Shown: positions 27,363 through 35,203 of the stretch, piece after piece
Position numbering within the stretch: the first letter of the stretch is position 1
Layout: each line of letters begins with the position of its first letter
Assembly (NCBI RefSeq): GCF_031312535.1
Contig: NZ_CP133594.1
Span: 310,001-374,000, forward strand
Reading direction: 5' to 3'
DNA length: 64,000 nt
DNA from: Methanolobus mangrovi
GTDB taxonomy: Archaea; Halobacteriota; Methanosarcinia; Methanosarcinales; Methanosarcinaceae
The notes under the pieces: model-generated
Told to the model about the DNA's origin: nothing
Databases searched by the model: none
What the model saw: the letters and a program-made list of their open reading frames with translations, nothing else
Position numbers and translations under genes: made by a program

Positions 27363-27379
27363 ATAGGATTTTATCCTAT
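27363..27379. promoter_or_regulatory. Palindrome upstream of the alanine dehydrogenase-like gene
   Basis: Arms ATAGGAT (27363-27369) and ATCCTAT (27373-27379) around TTT lie immediately upstream of the TATA-like ATTTAAAC (27382-27389). Position suggests control of one or both divergent genes. Confidence 0.42.
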
Positions 27380-27421
27380 CAATTTAAACATATTTAATAA
27401 ATGTCAAGGAGTGGTGTTTCA

Positions 27422-28402
27422 ATGGATATTCTATGGCTTGAACAATCAGATGTAAAAACTGTTCTAAATATGCCTTTAACTCTATCCGCAGTAGAAAATG
27501 GTTTTAGGGAACATGGCCTGAAGAAAGTGCAGATGCCTCCCAAATCGTATCTCTATTTCAATGAGCATAATGGTGATTTGCGTACAATGCCATCATTTAT
27601 GGAAGAACAGGATATTGCGGGAGTTAAGATAGTTAATGTTCATCCTGATAACAGGGAAAAGGGGCTTCCAACCGTCATGGCTGTTATTGTTCTTAACTCC
27701 ACGGAAACCGGTGCTCCACTTGCTATAATGGATGGTACTCACATCACTGATATGAGGACCGGGGCTGCCGGGGGAGTTGCTGCAAAATATCTCGCACGCC
27801 CGGATTCTCACATCGTAGGTATGGTTGGTACCGGGGGTCAGGCCCGTACCCAGTTACTTGCATTGTCCGAGGTAATGGATATTGAAGAAGTGAAAGTCAC
27901 CTGCAGAAATATTGCTCATTGTGCTTCATTCGAAAAAGATATGAAGCCGTTTATTAACTGTGATTTCACACCGAAAGATGGCATAAAGGACGTATGTGAT
28001 TGTGATGTTCTGGTGACGACAACTCCTGTAAGGGAGCCTGTTGTCATGTCAGAGTGGGTTCATGAAGGTACTCATATCAATGCCATAGGTGCCGATGCTA
28101 TGGGTAAACAGGAATTGGATTCCGTTTTGCTCAAAAGATCAAAGATAATCGTTGATGATATTGTACAGGCATCACATTCGGGAGAGATCAATGTCCCTCT
28201 GTCAAAAGGAGTAATATCGCAATCCGATATTTGCGCTGAACTTGGTGAGGTCGTTGCCGGAATAAAACAGGGAAGGCAGTCAGATGAGGATATAACTATA
28301 TTTGATTCCACAGGGCTTGCTGTTCAGGATCTTGTAACTGCTAACATAGTCTATACAAAGGCTGTTGGGATGGGCATCGGGAAAAAGATAAAGTTATTCT
28401 GA
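27422..28402 (+). CDS. Ornithine cyclodeaminase/alanine dehydrogenase family protein
   Basis: 326 residues from ATG 27422, chosen because AGGAGTGGTG lies just upstream as a strong ribosome-binding site and inside any extension from ATG 27401. The NAD-binding motif is GMVGTGGQARTQL; MDGTHITDMRTGAAGG and the substrate-side LRTMPSF fit the mu-crystallin/OCD family. The archaeal branch includes the Archaeoglobus alanine dehydrogenase, which interconverts alanine and pyruvate plus ammonia. Pyrroline or ketimine reductase activity is equally possible for this family. Confidence 0.88.
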   Translation: MDILWLEQSDVKTVLNMPLTLSAVENGFREHGLKKVQMPPKSYLYFNEHNGDLRTMPSFMEEQDIAGVKIVNVHPDNREKGLPTVMAVIVLNSTETGAPLAIMDGTHITDMRTGAAGGVAAKYLARPDSHIVGMVGTGGQARTQLLALSEVMDIEEVKVTCRNIAHCASFEKDMKPFINCDFTPKDGIKDVCDCDVLVTTTPVREPVVMSEWVHEGTHINAIGADAMGKQELDSVLLKRSKIIVDDIVQASHSGEINVPLSKGVISQSDICAELGEVVAGIKQGRQSDEDITIFDSTGLAVQDLVTANIVYTKAVGMGIGKKIKLF

Positions 28403-28453
28403 GCAATTGGTAAAAGAGAATAATATATTCTCAAATACTTTTTTACAGGTACT

Positions 28454-28783
28454 TCATATCTTTTCGTATATGTCTCCTGTACTCATGTTCTCTATATTGT
28501 AAGCTTTCATGAGCATTCCGTAGACACCAACTTTTCCACCATATTCCATTCTGCCGGTAATTCGTAGTTTATCATTTTTTAGTACCGGACAGATACCGGA
28601 ATAGAGCACTACAAGCCTGTGATCATTATGGTCTACTGAAAAGATACTTATGTATTTGTTGTTAAGCCATCCAAATACAATAATAAATGGTATTCCTAAA
28701 AAGGATGTTACTCTGTTGACGATATCTGAATCTGTGACTGCGTAGGCTTCAATTATTTCTTCTTCATCCATTGTTTGTGACAC
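28454..28783 (-). CDS. Hypothetical protein, 109 aa
   Basis: A 109-residue protein. One hydrophobic stretch (VTSFLGIPFIIVFGWL, about residues 25-41) is followed by a beta-rich half (RLVVLYSGICPVLKNDKLRITGRMEY in outline) that could be an OB-fold-like barrel. No family recognised. It converges on the alanine dehydrogenase-like gene with a 51-base gap. Confidence 0.5.
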   Translation of the reverse strand: MSQTMDEEEIIEAYAVTDSDIVNRVTSFLGIPFIIVFGWLNNKYISIFSVDHNDHRLVVLYSGICPVLKNDKLRITGRMEYGGKVGVYGMLMKAYNIENMSTGDIYEKI

Positions 28784-29034
28784 CTTCGATAGAATACTTT
28801 AATATCAAACAGTAGTGTAAAGTTAATACTTAACTATATTTAATTTATGTATTACATCAACTTTATATCATTTAATTTTTAATTTCTTTGCATGGATATC
28901 AGTGATTTTATTTCGGTTCCGAGTTTCCAAATGAAATAATTTCCTTTTCAAATTCGATACGCAAAACAAAAGTTGATATCTTGAATAACATAGAAACATG
29001 AAATTCTTATACAAGAAAAAAAGTATGATTATAT

Positions 29035-29524
29035 GTGGAAGGATTCAAAGAAGAAAATGGAGAAGAATTTGAAACAGAGAATTTCTCTGAGTTAATAAGA
29101 TATACAGTTCCCGGTTACATCGTTGGTCTGCTTGCAGGTGTACTACTTGATATATTTGGATACCAGCGCAGTCCTATTGGGCAATGGCTGGTAAGGACGC
29201 TTGCCGGTGAGGGGGAAAGTATATTTGAGGGAATCTATTCCATACTTTTATGCACTCAGTGACCAGATAGGGGCTAATATATCAGGTATCCTTTTTCTAA
29301 AAAAGAAAGAAGGCCCGTGGGTTGCTACTTTAGACCGTTACATCCATCATCCGGTCATGCTTGCAAGTCTGGCAGTGATACTTATTGTGCCAATAGGGCT
29401 TTTAAGTGCACGTTTTCTTGGTTTTAGCCCAAACACACAGACCTTTACGGCTCTTGAAACAATTGCTGCAAACCTGTGCTGGATACCACCTCTTGTTGGC
29501 TGGTATGTTGAAAGAAGAAAATAA
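29035..29524 (+). pseudogene. Frameshifted small membrane protein gene
   Basis: From GTG 29035 a frame encodes an acidic N-terminus, then a membrane helix (YTVPGYIVGLLAGVLLDIFGY) and stops at 29260-29262. A second frame, open through the same region, carries [19 protein letters not shown] and two further helices to 29524. Skipping one G in the GGGGG run near 29212-29217 joins them as [19 protein letters not shown], giving an intact protein of about 162 residues with three helices. Either the gene is broken, the run is a sequencing error, or slippage restores it. No family recognised. Confidence 0.68.
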
Positions 29525-29714
29525 GCGTTACCAGTATGCATTTTTCTTTTTCTTTTATTTGGTAAATCTGTTAAAGGCATTTTTCACTACTGCGAAAAAG
29601 CAGTCAAAATCAGAAGTTCAACATAATCTTTAAATACTCATCATACATACATATGGAGTGTCAAGACTACATATGCAGGATGCAAAATTCCTGTAATGCA
29701 TGAAGGTGTAAAAA

Positions 29715-30221
29715 ATGAAGAAAACAACGTCAATACTCCTTGCTGGTATGCTCATTGCAGCCATTGCGGGGATAGGTATAGTAAGTGCAGCAGTCGATGA
29801 AACCGATGATTCTACATTCTTCGGTCAGATGTACGGCTGGGCAGGACATGGTATGAGATATGCCACTGGATATGGATATGCTAACTGCCCTGTTTACGGA
29901 GCATATGCATCTGATGCAGCAACAGTTGAGCTTGAGGTAGAAACCGTCGATGAGGCAATAGATATCGCAGAAGACACAACCGGACAGACAATCTCTGAAT
30001 CAAATGTCTATCAGATGGGCAGATGGTGGGTCTTCACATACACAGACGATGATGACACTGTCAAGCAGGGACGCATTGATGCATACACCGGTGAAGTAAT
30101 AGATGACTTCTATGCAGGTTCCACATACCAGAGCCAGGGTCAGTATTATCAGGGCGGACGTGGCATGCGCGGAAGCGGCTATGGCGGATATGGTGGATGT
30201 GGCGGAGCTTATAGGTATTGA
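29715..30221 (+). CDS. Exported PepSY-like protein with glycine/tyrosine-rich tail
   Basis: 168 residues. Residues 1-26 form a signal peptide (ILLAGMLIAAIAGIGIVSAA). Residues about 70-135 look like a PepSY-type domain (VETVDEAIDIAEDTTG, WWVFTYTDDDDTVKQGRIDAYTGEVI). The tail is rich in glycine and tyrosine (GSGYGGYGGCGGAYRY). AAGGTG six bases before the ATG is a ribosome-binding site, and TTTAAATA at 29630-29637 a TATA box. PepSY proteins act outside the membrane, some near redox or iron systems; here it heads the redox and iron neighbourhood. Confidence 0.75.
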   Translation: MKKTTSILLAGMLIAAIAGIGIVSAAVDETDDSTFFGQMYGWAGHGMRYATGYGYANCPVYGAYASDAATVELEVETVDEAIDIAEDTTGQTISESNVYQMGRWWVFTYTDDDDTVKQGRIDAYTGEVIDDFYAGSTYQSQGQYYQGGRGMRGSGYGGYGGCGGAYRY

Positions 30222-30250
30222 TCCATACCAACAAAAACTGACAATCAAAT

Positions 30251-30282
30251 AGGGGAGGTCGAAAAGTAATAATACATCCCCT
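30251..30282 (+). terminator. Hairpin after the PepSY-like gene
   Basis: Arms AGGGGA (30251-30256) and TCCCCT (30277-30282) enclose a 20-base loop, 30 bases past the stop. T-rich sequence follows. A partial terminator is plausible. Confidence 0.4.
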
Positions 30283-30330
30283 CCTATATACTCTTTATTA
30301 AAAATATAATTTTTAAGGGTGAATAGAAAA

Positions 30331-30543
30331 ATGATGGGCAGCAGCATGTATGGTTATGGAATATGGGGTCTTCTTTTGAACATATTGCTTATTCTGGCTA
30401 TAGTCTGGGTAACAGTCACACTTCTTAATAGGTCCGGTTCCGGAAGCTCTGGAGACAATGAACGTCTGGCAAGGGTTGAGAAGGATGTGGAAGATATCAA
30501 AAAGATGGTAGAGGATATCAAAGAAAAACTCGATGAGATCTAA
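30331..30543 (+). CDS. Small membrane-anchored coiled-coil protein, 70 aa
   Basis: 70 residues from ATG 30331; GGGTGA 7-12 bases upstream supports this over a GTG at 30319. One membrane helix (IWGLLLNILLILAIVWVTVTLL, about residues 10-31), a Gly/Ser linker (RSGSGSSGDN), then a charged heptad coiled coil (RLARVEKDVEDIKKMVEDIK) on the cytoplasmic side. The same short arrangement is found in many archaea and bacteria beside redox genes. It lies 55 bases before the ArsR-like regulator and is probably in its operon. Confidence 0.7.
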   Translation: MMGSSMYGYGIWGLLLNILLILAIVWVTVTLLNRSGSGSSGDNERLARVEKDVEDIKKMVEDIKEKLDEI

Positions 30544-30598
30544 TTCAGACGTTAAAACTTGAAAATGAAAAACAGAACTAAAAACAGCAGGCTCTTAG

Positions 30599-30904
30599 AT
30601 GACAAAGACACTTCAACAGATAATAAGTATCGGAGAAGCTATTTCCCATCCGGTTAGATTAAAACTCCTGTATCTGCTTTCAGAAAGAGAGAGATACATA
30701 TATGATCTGGCCAAGGATCTTAATCTTTCCCGTCAGGTTGTCCAGTTGCACCTTAAAAGGCTGGAGAATGCGGGATTTGTCGAAAGTGACCTGAGGCTTG
30801 AAGATAATGATAACCGGGCAAAAAAATTCTTCAGGCTGAAAGAGTTCGATGTAGAGCTGGGAATTGATGACCTGAATGTAATATTTGAAGGAATCAAGGC
30901 TTAG
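30599..30904 (+). CDS. ArsR-like winged-helix regulator
   Basis: 101 residues: ISHPVRLKLLYLLSERERYIYDL with the recognition helix in LSRQVVQLHLKRLENAGFV, then a wing with basic residues. It fits ArsR/HTH_20 regulators; no cysteine metal site is visible, so it may respond to redox or another signal. Its gene follows the small membrane protein and overlaps the opposing methyltransferase by 11 bases. Palindromes near 32571 and 31634 are candidate targets, but the second is better explained by a DtxR protein. Confidence 0.85.
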   Translation: MTKTLQQIISIGEAISHPVRLKLLYLLSERERYIYDLAKDLNLSRQVVQLHLKRLENAGFVESDLRLEDNDNRAKKFFRLKEFDVELGIDDLNVIFEGIKA

Positions 30905-31493
30905 ACCGGATCAGCCTGAAAACATCCCATAGGGCCATATTTTTTACATTGATAACATTAAGGCCTGCTTTTTTAACATTCCCGACCGTCTCACGGTTTA
31001 TGTTCACTCCAGTTAATGCTGCTGTTATGGGATTGAAAAGATCCTCGATAAAAGCAATAATCCCTTTTTCACTTTTCATGTGCTCGAGGTTGATGATAAT
31101 ACCATCTGGTTTGCAAACCCGTTTCATCTCTTCAAGTGCGAAAACAGGGTTTGGGATAGAGCACAACACAAAAGTTGTAACTACGTAGTCAAAAGTATCA
31201 TCCTTAAATCCAAGTCTTTCAGCATCCATCTGGAAAAGGGATACATTATTTCTTTCGCTGGCTTTTTTCTTTGCATGCGAAAGCATTTTATCACTGATAT
31301 CGATTCCAACAACATCGCACTCATTCGGGTAATAGGGTATGTTCTTTCCGGTTCCTATGCCTACATCCAGAACACTGCCTGATAATTCTGATAAAATGTC
31401 TTTTCTCCATTTGCTGAACCGCATATGTTCCATAGGAATTTCCATAATGTCAAAGATATAGGATATGCGGTTGTATTTAGAAATAATTGACAT
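30894..31493 (-). CDS. Class I SAM-dependent methyltransferase (UbiE/phospholipid methylase type)
   Basis: 199 residues. SAM motif I is VLDVGIGTGKN, motif II GIDISDKMLSHAKKKA, then VVTTFVLCSIPNPVFAL and MKRVCKPDGIIINLEH. The family covers menaquinone/ubiquinone methylases and phosphatidylethanolamine N-methyltransferases, and the hydrophobic C-terminal part suits a membrane lipid substrate. It is separated from the FTR1 gene by 181 bases carrying both promoters. Confidence 0.88.
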   Translation of the reverse strand: MSIISKYNRISYIFDIMEIPMEHMRFSKWRKDILSELSGSVLDVGIGTGKNIPYYPNECDVVGIDISDKMLSHAKKKASERNNVSLFQMDAERLGFKDDTFDYVVTTFVLCSIPNPVFALEEMKRVCKPDGIIINLEHMKSEKGIIAFIEDLFNPITAALTGVNINRETVGNVKKAGLNVINVKNMALWDVFRLIRSKP

Positions 31494-31633
31494 ATAATTC
31501 TCTTTGATGTCCTTGTTAAAACAGTCTTTGGGTCATTTTCCGGGTATCATTGTATATTCTGGTCTTAGAGGTTCAGTATTTGTGATTGAGGATATTTTAT
31601 GTCACTATACATACGTTTATATGCATGGGCTAC

Positions 31634-31652
31634 TTAGTGTAGCCTATCCTAA
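31634..31652. promoter_or_regulatory. DtxR-type iron box before FTR1
   Basis: TTAGTGTAGCCTATCCTAA matches 16 of 19 positions of the DtxR consensus TTAGGTTAGCCTAACCTAA and is an imperfect palindrome itself. It lies directly downstream of the TATA element (31615-31624) where initiation is expected. A metal-loaded DtxR-family repressor bound here would block iron permease transcription. Confidence 0.62.
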
Positions 31653-31674
31653 TATTCAAAACGGAGCCTAAATT

Positions 31675-32484
31675 ATGTTTACAAGCTTTATGATAACATT
31701 TCGTGAAGGTCTGGAAGCATTCCTGATCGTGGGAATTATACTTGCCTACCTCACCCAGACGAAGAGAGAACAACTCAAACATCACGTATTCACAGGTGCA
31801 GGACTTGGTATCATTGCCAGTATTATAGCAGCTGTAGCATTCAATATCCTTGCCATACAATTCGAAGGGCGTAATGAGGAAATATTTGAAGGCATTGTGA
31901 TGCTTTTTGCTGCTGTCATCCTTACTTCAATGATTATCTGGATGTCAAGGGAAAGCAAGAATGTAAGTTCATCGATCATTCAAAAAGTAGACAGCAATAA
32001 GAAGTACGGGATTCTTGCCCTTGTATTCATCTCAGTATTCAGGGAAGGCATTGAAACTGTATTGTTCCTGGGGGCTGCAGCAATGAATACGGACAACACT
32101 TCTGTGCTTTACGGTGGAATACTTGGAATTGCGGTGTCACTGGTCGTTGCCTATGCAGTGTTCAGGTACTCTTCCCACACAGATATACACAAGTTCTTCA
32201 GGGTAACCAGTATATTCCTGATACTCTTTGCAGCCGGTCTGACTGCACATGGAGTACATGAACTTCAGGAAGGCGGTATCATCCCAATAGTTGTGGAGCA
32301 TGTATGGGACATAAACCATATCCTTGATGAAAAAGGAGTTGCAGGTTCGGTGATGAAATCACTGTTCGGTTACAACGGCAATCCTTCACTACTTGAGGTG
32401 ATCTCATATGCAGGGTATTACATTGTAGCGGGAATCGGTCTAAGTATTCCGCGCAAAACAGTTCAGGCAGCATCTCCTGCCTAA
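31675..32484 (+). CDS. FTR1-family iron permease
   Basis: 269 residues, seven membrane helices with the two iron-binding REGLE-type motifs, FREGLEAF near residue 9 and FREGIETV near residue 123, as in EfeU/Ftr1. It should carry ferric (or oxidation-coupled ferrous) iron inward. No EfeO, EfeB or multicopper oxidase lies next to it, so the partner may be encoded elsewhere, or the PepSY-like exported protein may serve. Its promoter holds a DtxR-like box, suggesting iron repression. GGAG before the ATG is the ribosome-binding site. Confidence 0.92.
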   Translation: MFTSFMITFREGLEAFLIVGIILAYLTQTKREQLKHHVFTGAGLGIIASIIAAVAFNILAIQFEGRNEEIFEGIVMLFAAVILTSMIIWMSRESKNVSSSIIQKVDSNKKYGILALVFISVFREGIETVLFLGAAAMNTDNTSVLYGGILGIAVSLVVAYAVFRYSSHTDIHKFFRVTSIFLILFAAGLTAHGVHELQEGGIIPIVVEHVWDINHILDEKGVAGSVMKSLFGYNGNPSLLEVISYAGYYIVAGIGLSIPRKTVQAASPA

Positions 32485-32570
32485 ACTTATTTTATATTTT
32501 ATACTCTTTTATTCCTATTCACAATAACTGCTATCAATAATCCCTATTTACCTCCCTGTTCTTTTTAAAA

Positions 32571-32593
32571 AATATCTTATAGAATAAGATATT
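32571..32593. promoter_or_regulatory. Perfect inverted repeat upstream of the CoA-binding protein gene
   Basis: Arms AATATCTTAT (32571-32580) and ATAAGATATT (32584-32593) are perfect complements over 10 bases around AGA. The repeat overlaps TATA-like sequence (TTTTTAAAAAAT) 35-57 bases before ATG 32628, a repressor position. ArsR-type regulators bind sites of this size. Confidence 0.5.
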
Positions 32594-32627
32594 ACTTTCC
32601 AACAGGAAGCATAAAAGGAAGGATAGC

Positions 32628-33056
32628 ATGGTCTTAAAACAGGAAGAATTCTGGGAAAGAGATAATTTCCTGGTTGTAACAGATGGTACAAAACCTGCCA
32701 TAAAATGGGCAATAGATGAACTCAAAAAAAGAGGAAAAGCACTTACTGTGCTTGACTACTCCGACAAGCCGATGGAAGGCTCTATTCAGGACATCTCATC
32801 TGTGCCGGATAGTGTGAGGAATGTTGTGATGGGTATCACAAAAAAGGAACCTGCCAGAGTCATCGAAAAACTGGCTGAAAGAGGTATCAGTGAGTTCTGG
32901 GTGCACTGGAAGACCGACACATGTGATGTAAATCATCTTGAATACGAACCTGGCCTGAACATAATCACCGGCAGATGTCCTATGATGTATCTGGGTAGTG
33001 GTGCAAGTATGCATGGTTTTCACAGGTTTATCGCAAAGGCTTTTGGAAAGTACTGA
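32628..33056 (+). CDS. CoA-binding domain protein (YccU-like)
   Basis: 142 residues with a Rossmann fold: NFLVVTDGTKPAIKWAIDEL, then GKALTVLDYSDKPMEGS, VVMGITKKEPARVIEKLAERG, and the signature GRCPMMYLG near the C-terminus (the CoA_binding_2 family has GCP at the same place). It probably binds CoA or a nucleotide; function unknown. AAGGAAGGAT before the ATG is a ribosome-binding site. It is preceded by the operator-like repeat, so expression is likely controlled. Confidence 0.72.
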   Translation: MVLKQEEFWERDNFLVVTDGTKPAIKWAIDELKKRGKALTVLDYSDKPMEGSIQDISSVPDSVRNVVMGITKKEPARVIEKLAERGISEFWVHWKTDTCDVNHLEYEPGLNIITGRCPMMYLGSGASMHGFHRFIAKAFGKY

Positions 33057-33113
33057 GAATTAACTTAAACTTAGTGATATTTGGCATCCTGCAAAAATAT
33101 AATAAGAATGGTA

Positions 33114-33139
33114 GCATCCTCTTTAATGAAGTGAGGATG
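33114..33139 (+). promoter_or_regulatory. Hairpin masking the start region of the membrane hydrolase gene
   Basis: Arms CATCCTC (33115-33121) and GAGGATG (33133-33139) pair directly before ATG 33145, burying the purine-rich ribosome-binding candidate. A second copy of GCATCCT at 33084-33090 could pair with the same 3' arm. Confidence 0.38.
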
Positions 33140-33144
33140 TAGGG

Positions 33145-34191
33145 ATGGTAAATACCCTGTCCCATCTGGGAATCGGGCTTTTGATAGCATCAGTTGCAGG
33201 ACTGAACAGCAGGCAGATCAAGATAGTTGCCTTCATGGCAATTCTTCCAGACCTTGATTTCATATTGAATGCACTGTTGCTTGCAATTGACCAGGATCTG
33301 AGTCATCGGGCTTACAACAGTCTGTATTACTTCTTTGGTCACCGTGAGTTCATGCATTCAATTCTTTTTGCATCTCTTGTAACACTATATATCTGGTTCA
33401 AAGAAAAGAACGGGATTTTGACACTTGCTTCCGGTGCAGCTATATTCAGCCATATATATCTGGATTATGTTACCAGCTGGAAGATGCGACCTTTCTTCCC
33501 GTTCGTGACGGATTCCTCAACAATAGGGGCCATTGATTTCTTTGATCCGGTTGTTACGATTATTTCTTTTATACCCATTGTTTACATTTTAGCAGAACAT
33601 GCAAAAAAGAACGGATATCTCAAAGATGGGAATAACTGGTTATCAGGGCTTTCAAAAGGAAAGCATGAAATATTTTACAGGAACCTCCTTATAGTATTCA
33701 CTATCTGGTGCCTGTTGAATCCTGTTGCAAAAGCTTTGCTCATAGACCATATTGAGGAAACAGAAGGTCATAACATAGGTTATCAGGGTTCTTATCCAAT
33801 ATCTCCGGGTAAATTCCTTTCTGCCTATTCCTACAATGACTCATATTACAGAATATTCACATCAAGCTACTGGTCAGGAATAGAAAATGCTGCATTTGTC
33901 CGGAAGTATCCTAACAATGAGGGTGAATTCATAGAATACCTCTCAAAAGCTGAAATATTATACGGGAACAGTCTTCCTGGGGAGATCGATTATCCTGTAT
34001 ATGACGTTTCCACTTATGGAAATAATGTAACAGTAACTCTTAGTGATGCAAGGAATCCCCTTGCACAATACTGGGCTTATTTTAAAACAGATTACGTATT
34101 TGTTTTCGATGAGGATACTGGAAATTACCAGGTCTACATTAAAAGAAATGGTCAGTATGGTAAACCGGTACCTATGAACTTGTTCGAGTAA
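33145..34191 (+). CDS. Membrane-bound metal-dependent hydrolase (YdjM/DUF457 family)
   Basis: 348 residues. The first half carries several helices with conserved histidine/aspartate motifs: MVNTLSHLGIGLL, ILPDLDFI, FFGHREFMHSILF and FSHIYLDYVT, where H-x-E/H and D pairs fit the family's metal site. The second half is a soluble beta-rich domain (from about residue 215) probably outside the membrane. Members of this family (COG1988) are uncharacterised, possibly phospholipase- or phosphatase-like. Its start lies behind a hairpin that may limit translation. Confidence 0.8.
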   Translation: MVNTLSHLGIGLLIASVAGLNSRQIKIVAFMAILPDLDFILNALLLAIDQDLSHRAYNSLYYFFGHREFMHSILFASLVTLYIWFKEKNGILTLASGAAIFSHIYLDYVTSWKMRPFFPFVTDSSTIGAIDFFDPVVTIISFIPIVYILAEHAKKNGYLKDGNNWLSGLSKGKHEIFYRNLLIVFTIWCLLNPVAKALLIDHIEETEGHNIGYQGSYPISPGKFLSAYSYNDSYYRIFTSSYWSGIENAAFVRKYPNNEGEFIEYLSKAEILYGNSLPGEIDYPVYDVSTYGNNVTVTLSDARNPLAQYWAYFKTDYVFVFDEDTGNYQVYIKRNGQYGKPVPMNLFE

Positions 34192-34327
34192 TTCTATGGA
34201 CATGAAGTTCCGTATTAAGTACACGTTAATTTTATTCCTGTACATCTTCCTAAAAATACCTACAAACTCCTTATATACGGGTTCATAATTATTGTCATGT
34301 GCAGTCAATTACAAGGAGATTGTGGTT

Positions 34328-34666
34328 TTGAGGGAAAATGAGAGCAATTTGATTATGGATATTAAGATCCATGAATTTGTTAACAAGAATACATGGCATC
34401 TGCATCTTGCCCTGCACGCAAACAATGTGTTGGTGGGGGTAGCATTTGCAAATCTTGGTAATTCTAAGTACGATAATGAAACCGTGGTAGCTGCAATACA
34501 GAGCCTGAAGAATGAATATTACAAGGCTATTGGTTCTCCAATGAGGTATCAGTATGGAAGGCTTACATTCCTGCCTGCAGACCCGGGTTTAGTAGCAAAA
34601 GAGTCACATCTGACATCTGAAATAAAGATCAGACATGTTTCTGATTTAGATAAAGCGGTGGCTTAA
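34328..34666 (+). CDS. Hypothetical protein, 112 aa
   Basis: 112 residues from TTG 34328, chosen because AAGGAG at 34313-34318 precedes it by 9 bases; ATG 34355 (MDIKIHEFV) is an alternative. An alpha-beta pattern (WHLHLALHANNVLVGVAFANLG, QSLKNEYYKAIGSPM) is seen. No family recognised. CTTATATA at 34270-34277 is a likely TATA box. A conserved-looking structured RNA follows at 34680-34758. Confidence 0.5.
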   Translation: MRENESNLIMDIKIHEFVNKNTWHLHLALHANNVLVGVAFANLGNSKYDNETVVAAIQSLKNEYYKAIGSPMRYQYGRLTFLPADPGLVAKESHLTSEIKIRHVSDLDKAVA

Positions 34667-34679
34667 TCACATTAATATG

Positions 34680-34758
34680 AATGCTGGCACAAACGATCCC
34701 CTCAGATCAATGCATCCTCTTGCATTAACAACATATTTGCTTTCAACACGCCAGCATT
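34680..34758 (+). ncRNA. Candidate structured RNA between two transcription units
   Basis: Outer arms AATGCTGGC (34680-34688) and GCCAGCATT (34750-34758) pair over 9 bases; an inner hairpin AATGCA (34709-34714) with TGCATT (34721-34726) lies in the loop. The two nested stems span 79 bases, starting 14 bases after the previous stop. It could be a small RNA, a 3' UTR element or a terminator for the 112-aa gene. Confidence 0.38.
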
Positions 34759-34889
34759 TATATTTCCTTTACAGAATGTAATATTTGATGTTGTTTTTAA
34801 TCAATTTTTATCTTTTTATCAGCCGTTCCATCTTGGCACAATACTTTTAACATTGTACTCTCATACACATTTTAAGGAGGAGTTGGACA

Positions 34890-35186
34890 ATGTTGGATGA
34901 TGATGAACTGGATGAACTTATAACTGCAAGACCTTCTGAAAGGGAACGTGTAAAAGCCGAGCATGAGGTAATACACAAAGCAGCTTCACATCCGGTAAGA
35001 AGACAACTTATAAAAGAAATCGGTGCTTTCGGAGCCACAAAAGCTGAGCTTCTCGAAAAAACAGAACTAGATGAGAAAGTATTCAAATACCACACTGAAT
35101 TCCTCATCAATGGGGATTTCCTGGACATAAATGAAGATAAATATTACCTGAGCGACAAAGGACTTGACCTCCTGGCCAATATCTGA
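34890..35186 (+). CDS. ArsR-like winged-helix protein
   Basis: 98 residues. An acidic N-terminus (MLDDDELDELI) is followed by a winged helix (HKAASHPVRRQLIKEIGAFG, TKAELLEKTELDEKVFKYH, then YYLSDKGLDLL). The perfect AAGGAGGAG ribosome-binding site at 34873-34881 fixes the ATG. It lies 17 bases before the molybdopterin oxidoreductase gene on the same strand and probably controls or is cotranscribed with it. No metal-binding cysteines are present. Confidence 0.78.
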   Translation: MLDDDELDELITARPSERERVKAEHEVIHKAASHPVRRQLIKEIGAFGATKAELLEKTELDEKVFKYHTEFLINGDFLDINEDKYYLSDKGLDLLANI

Positions 35187-35203
35187 TAGGCAGGTTTTGT
35201 CAT

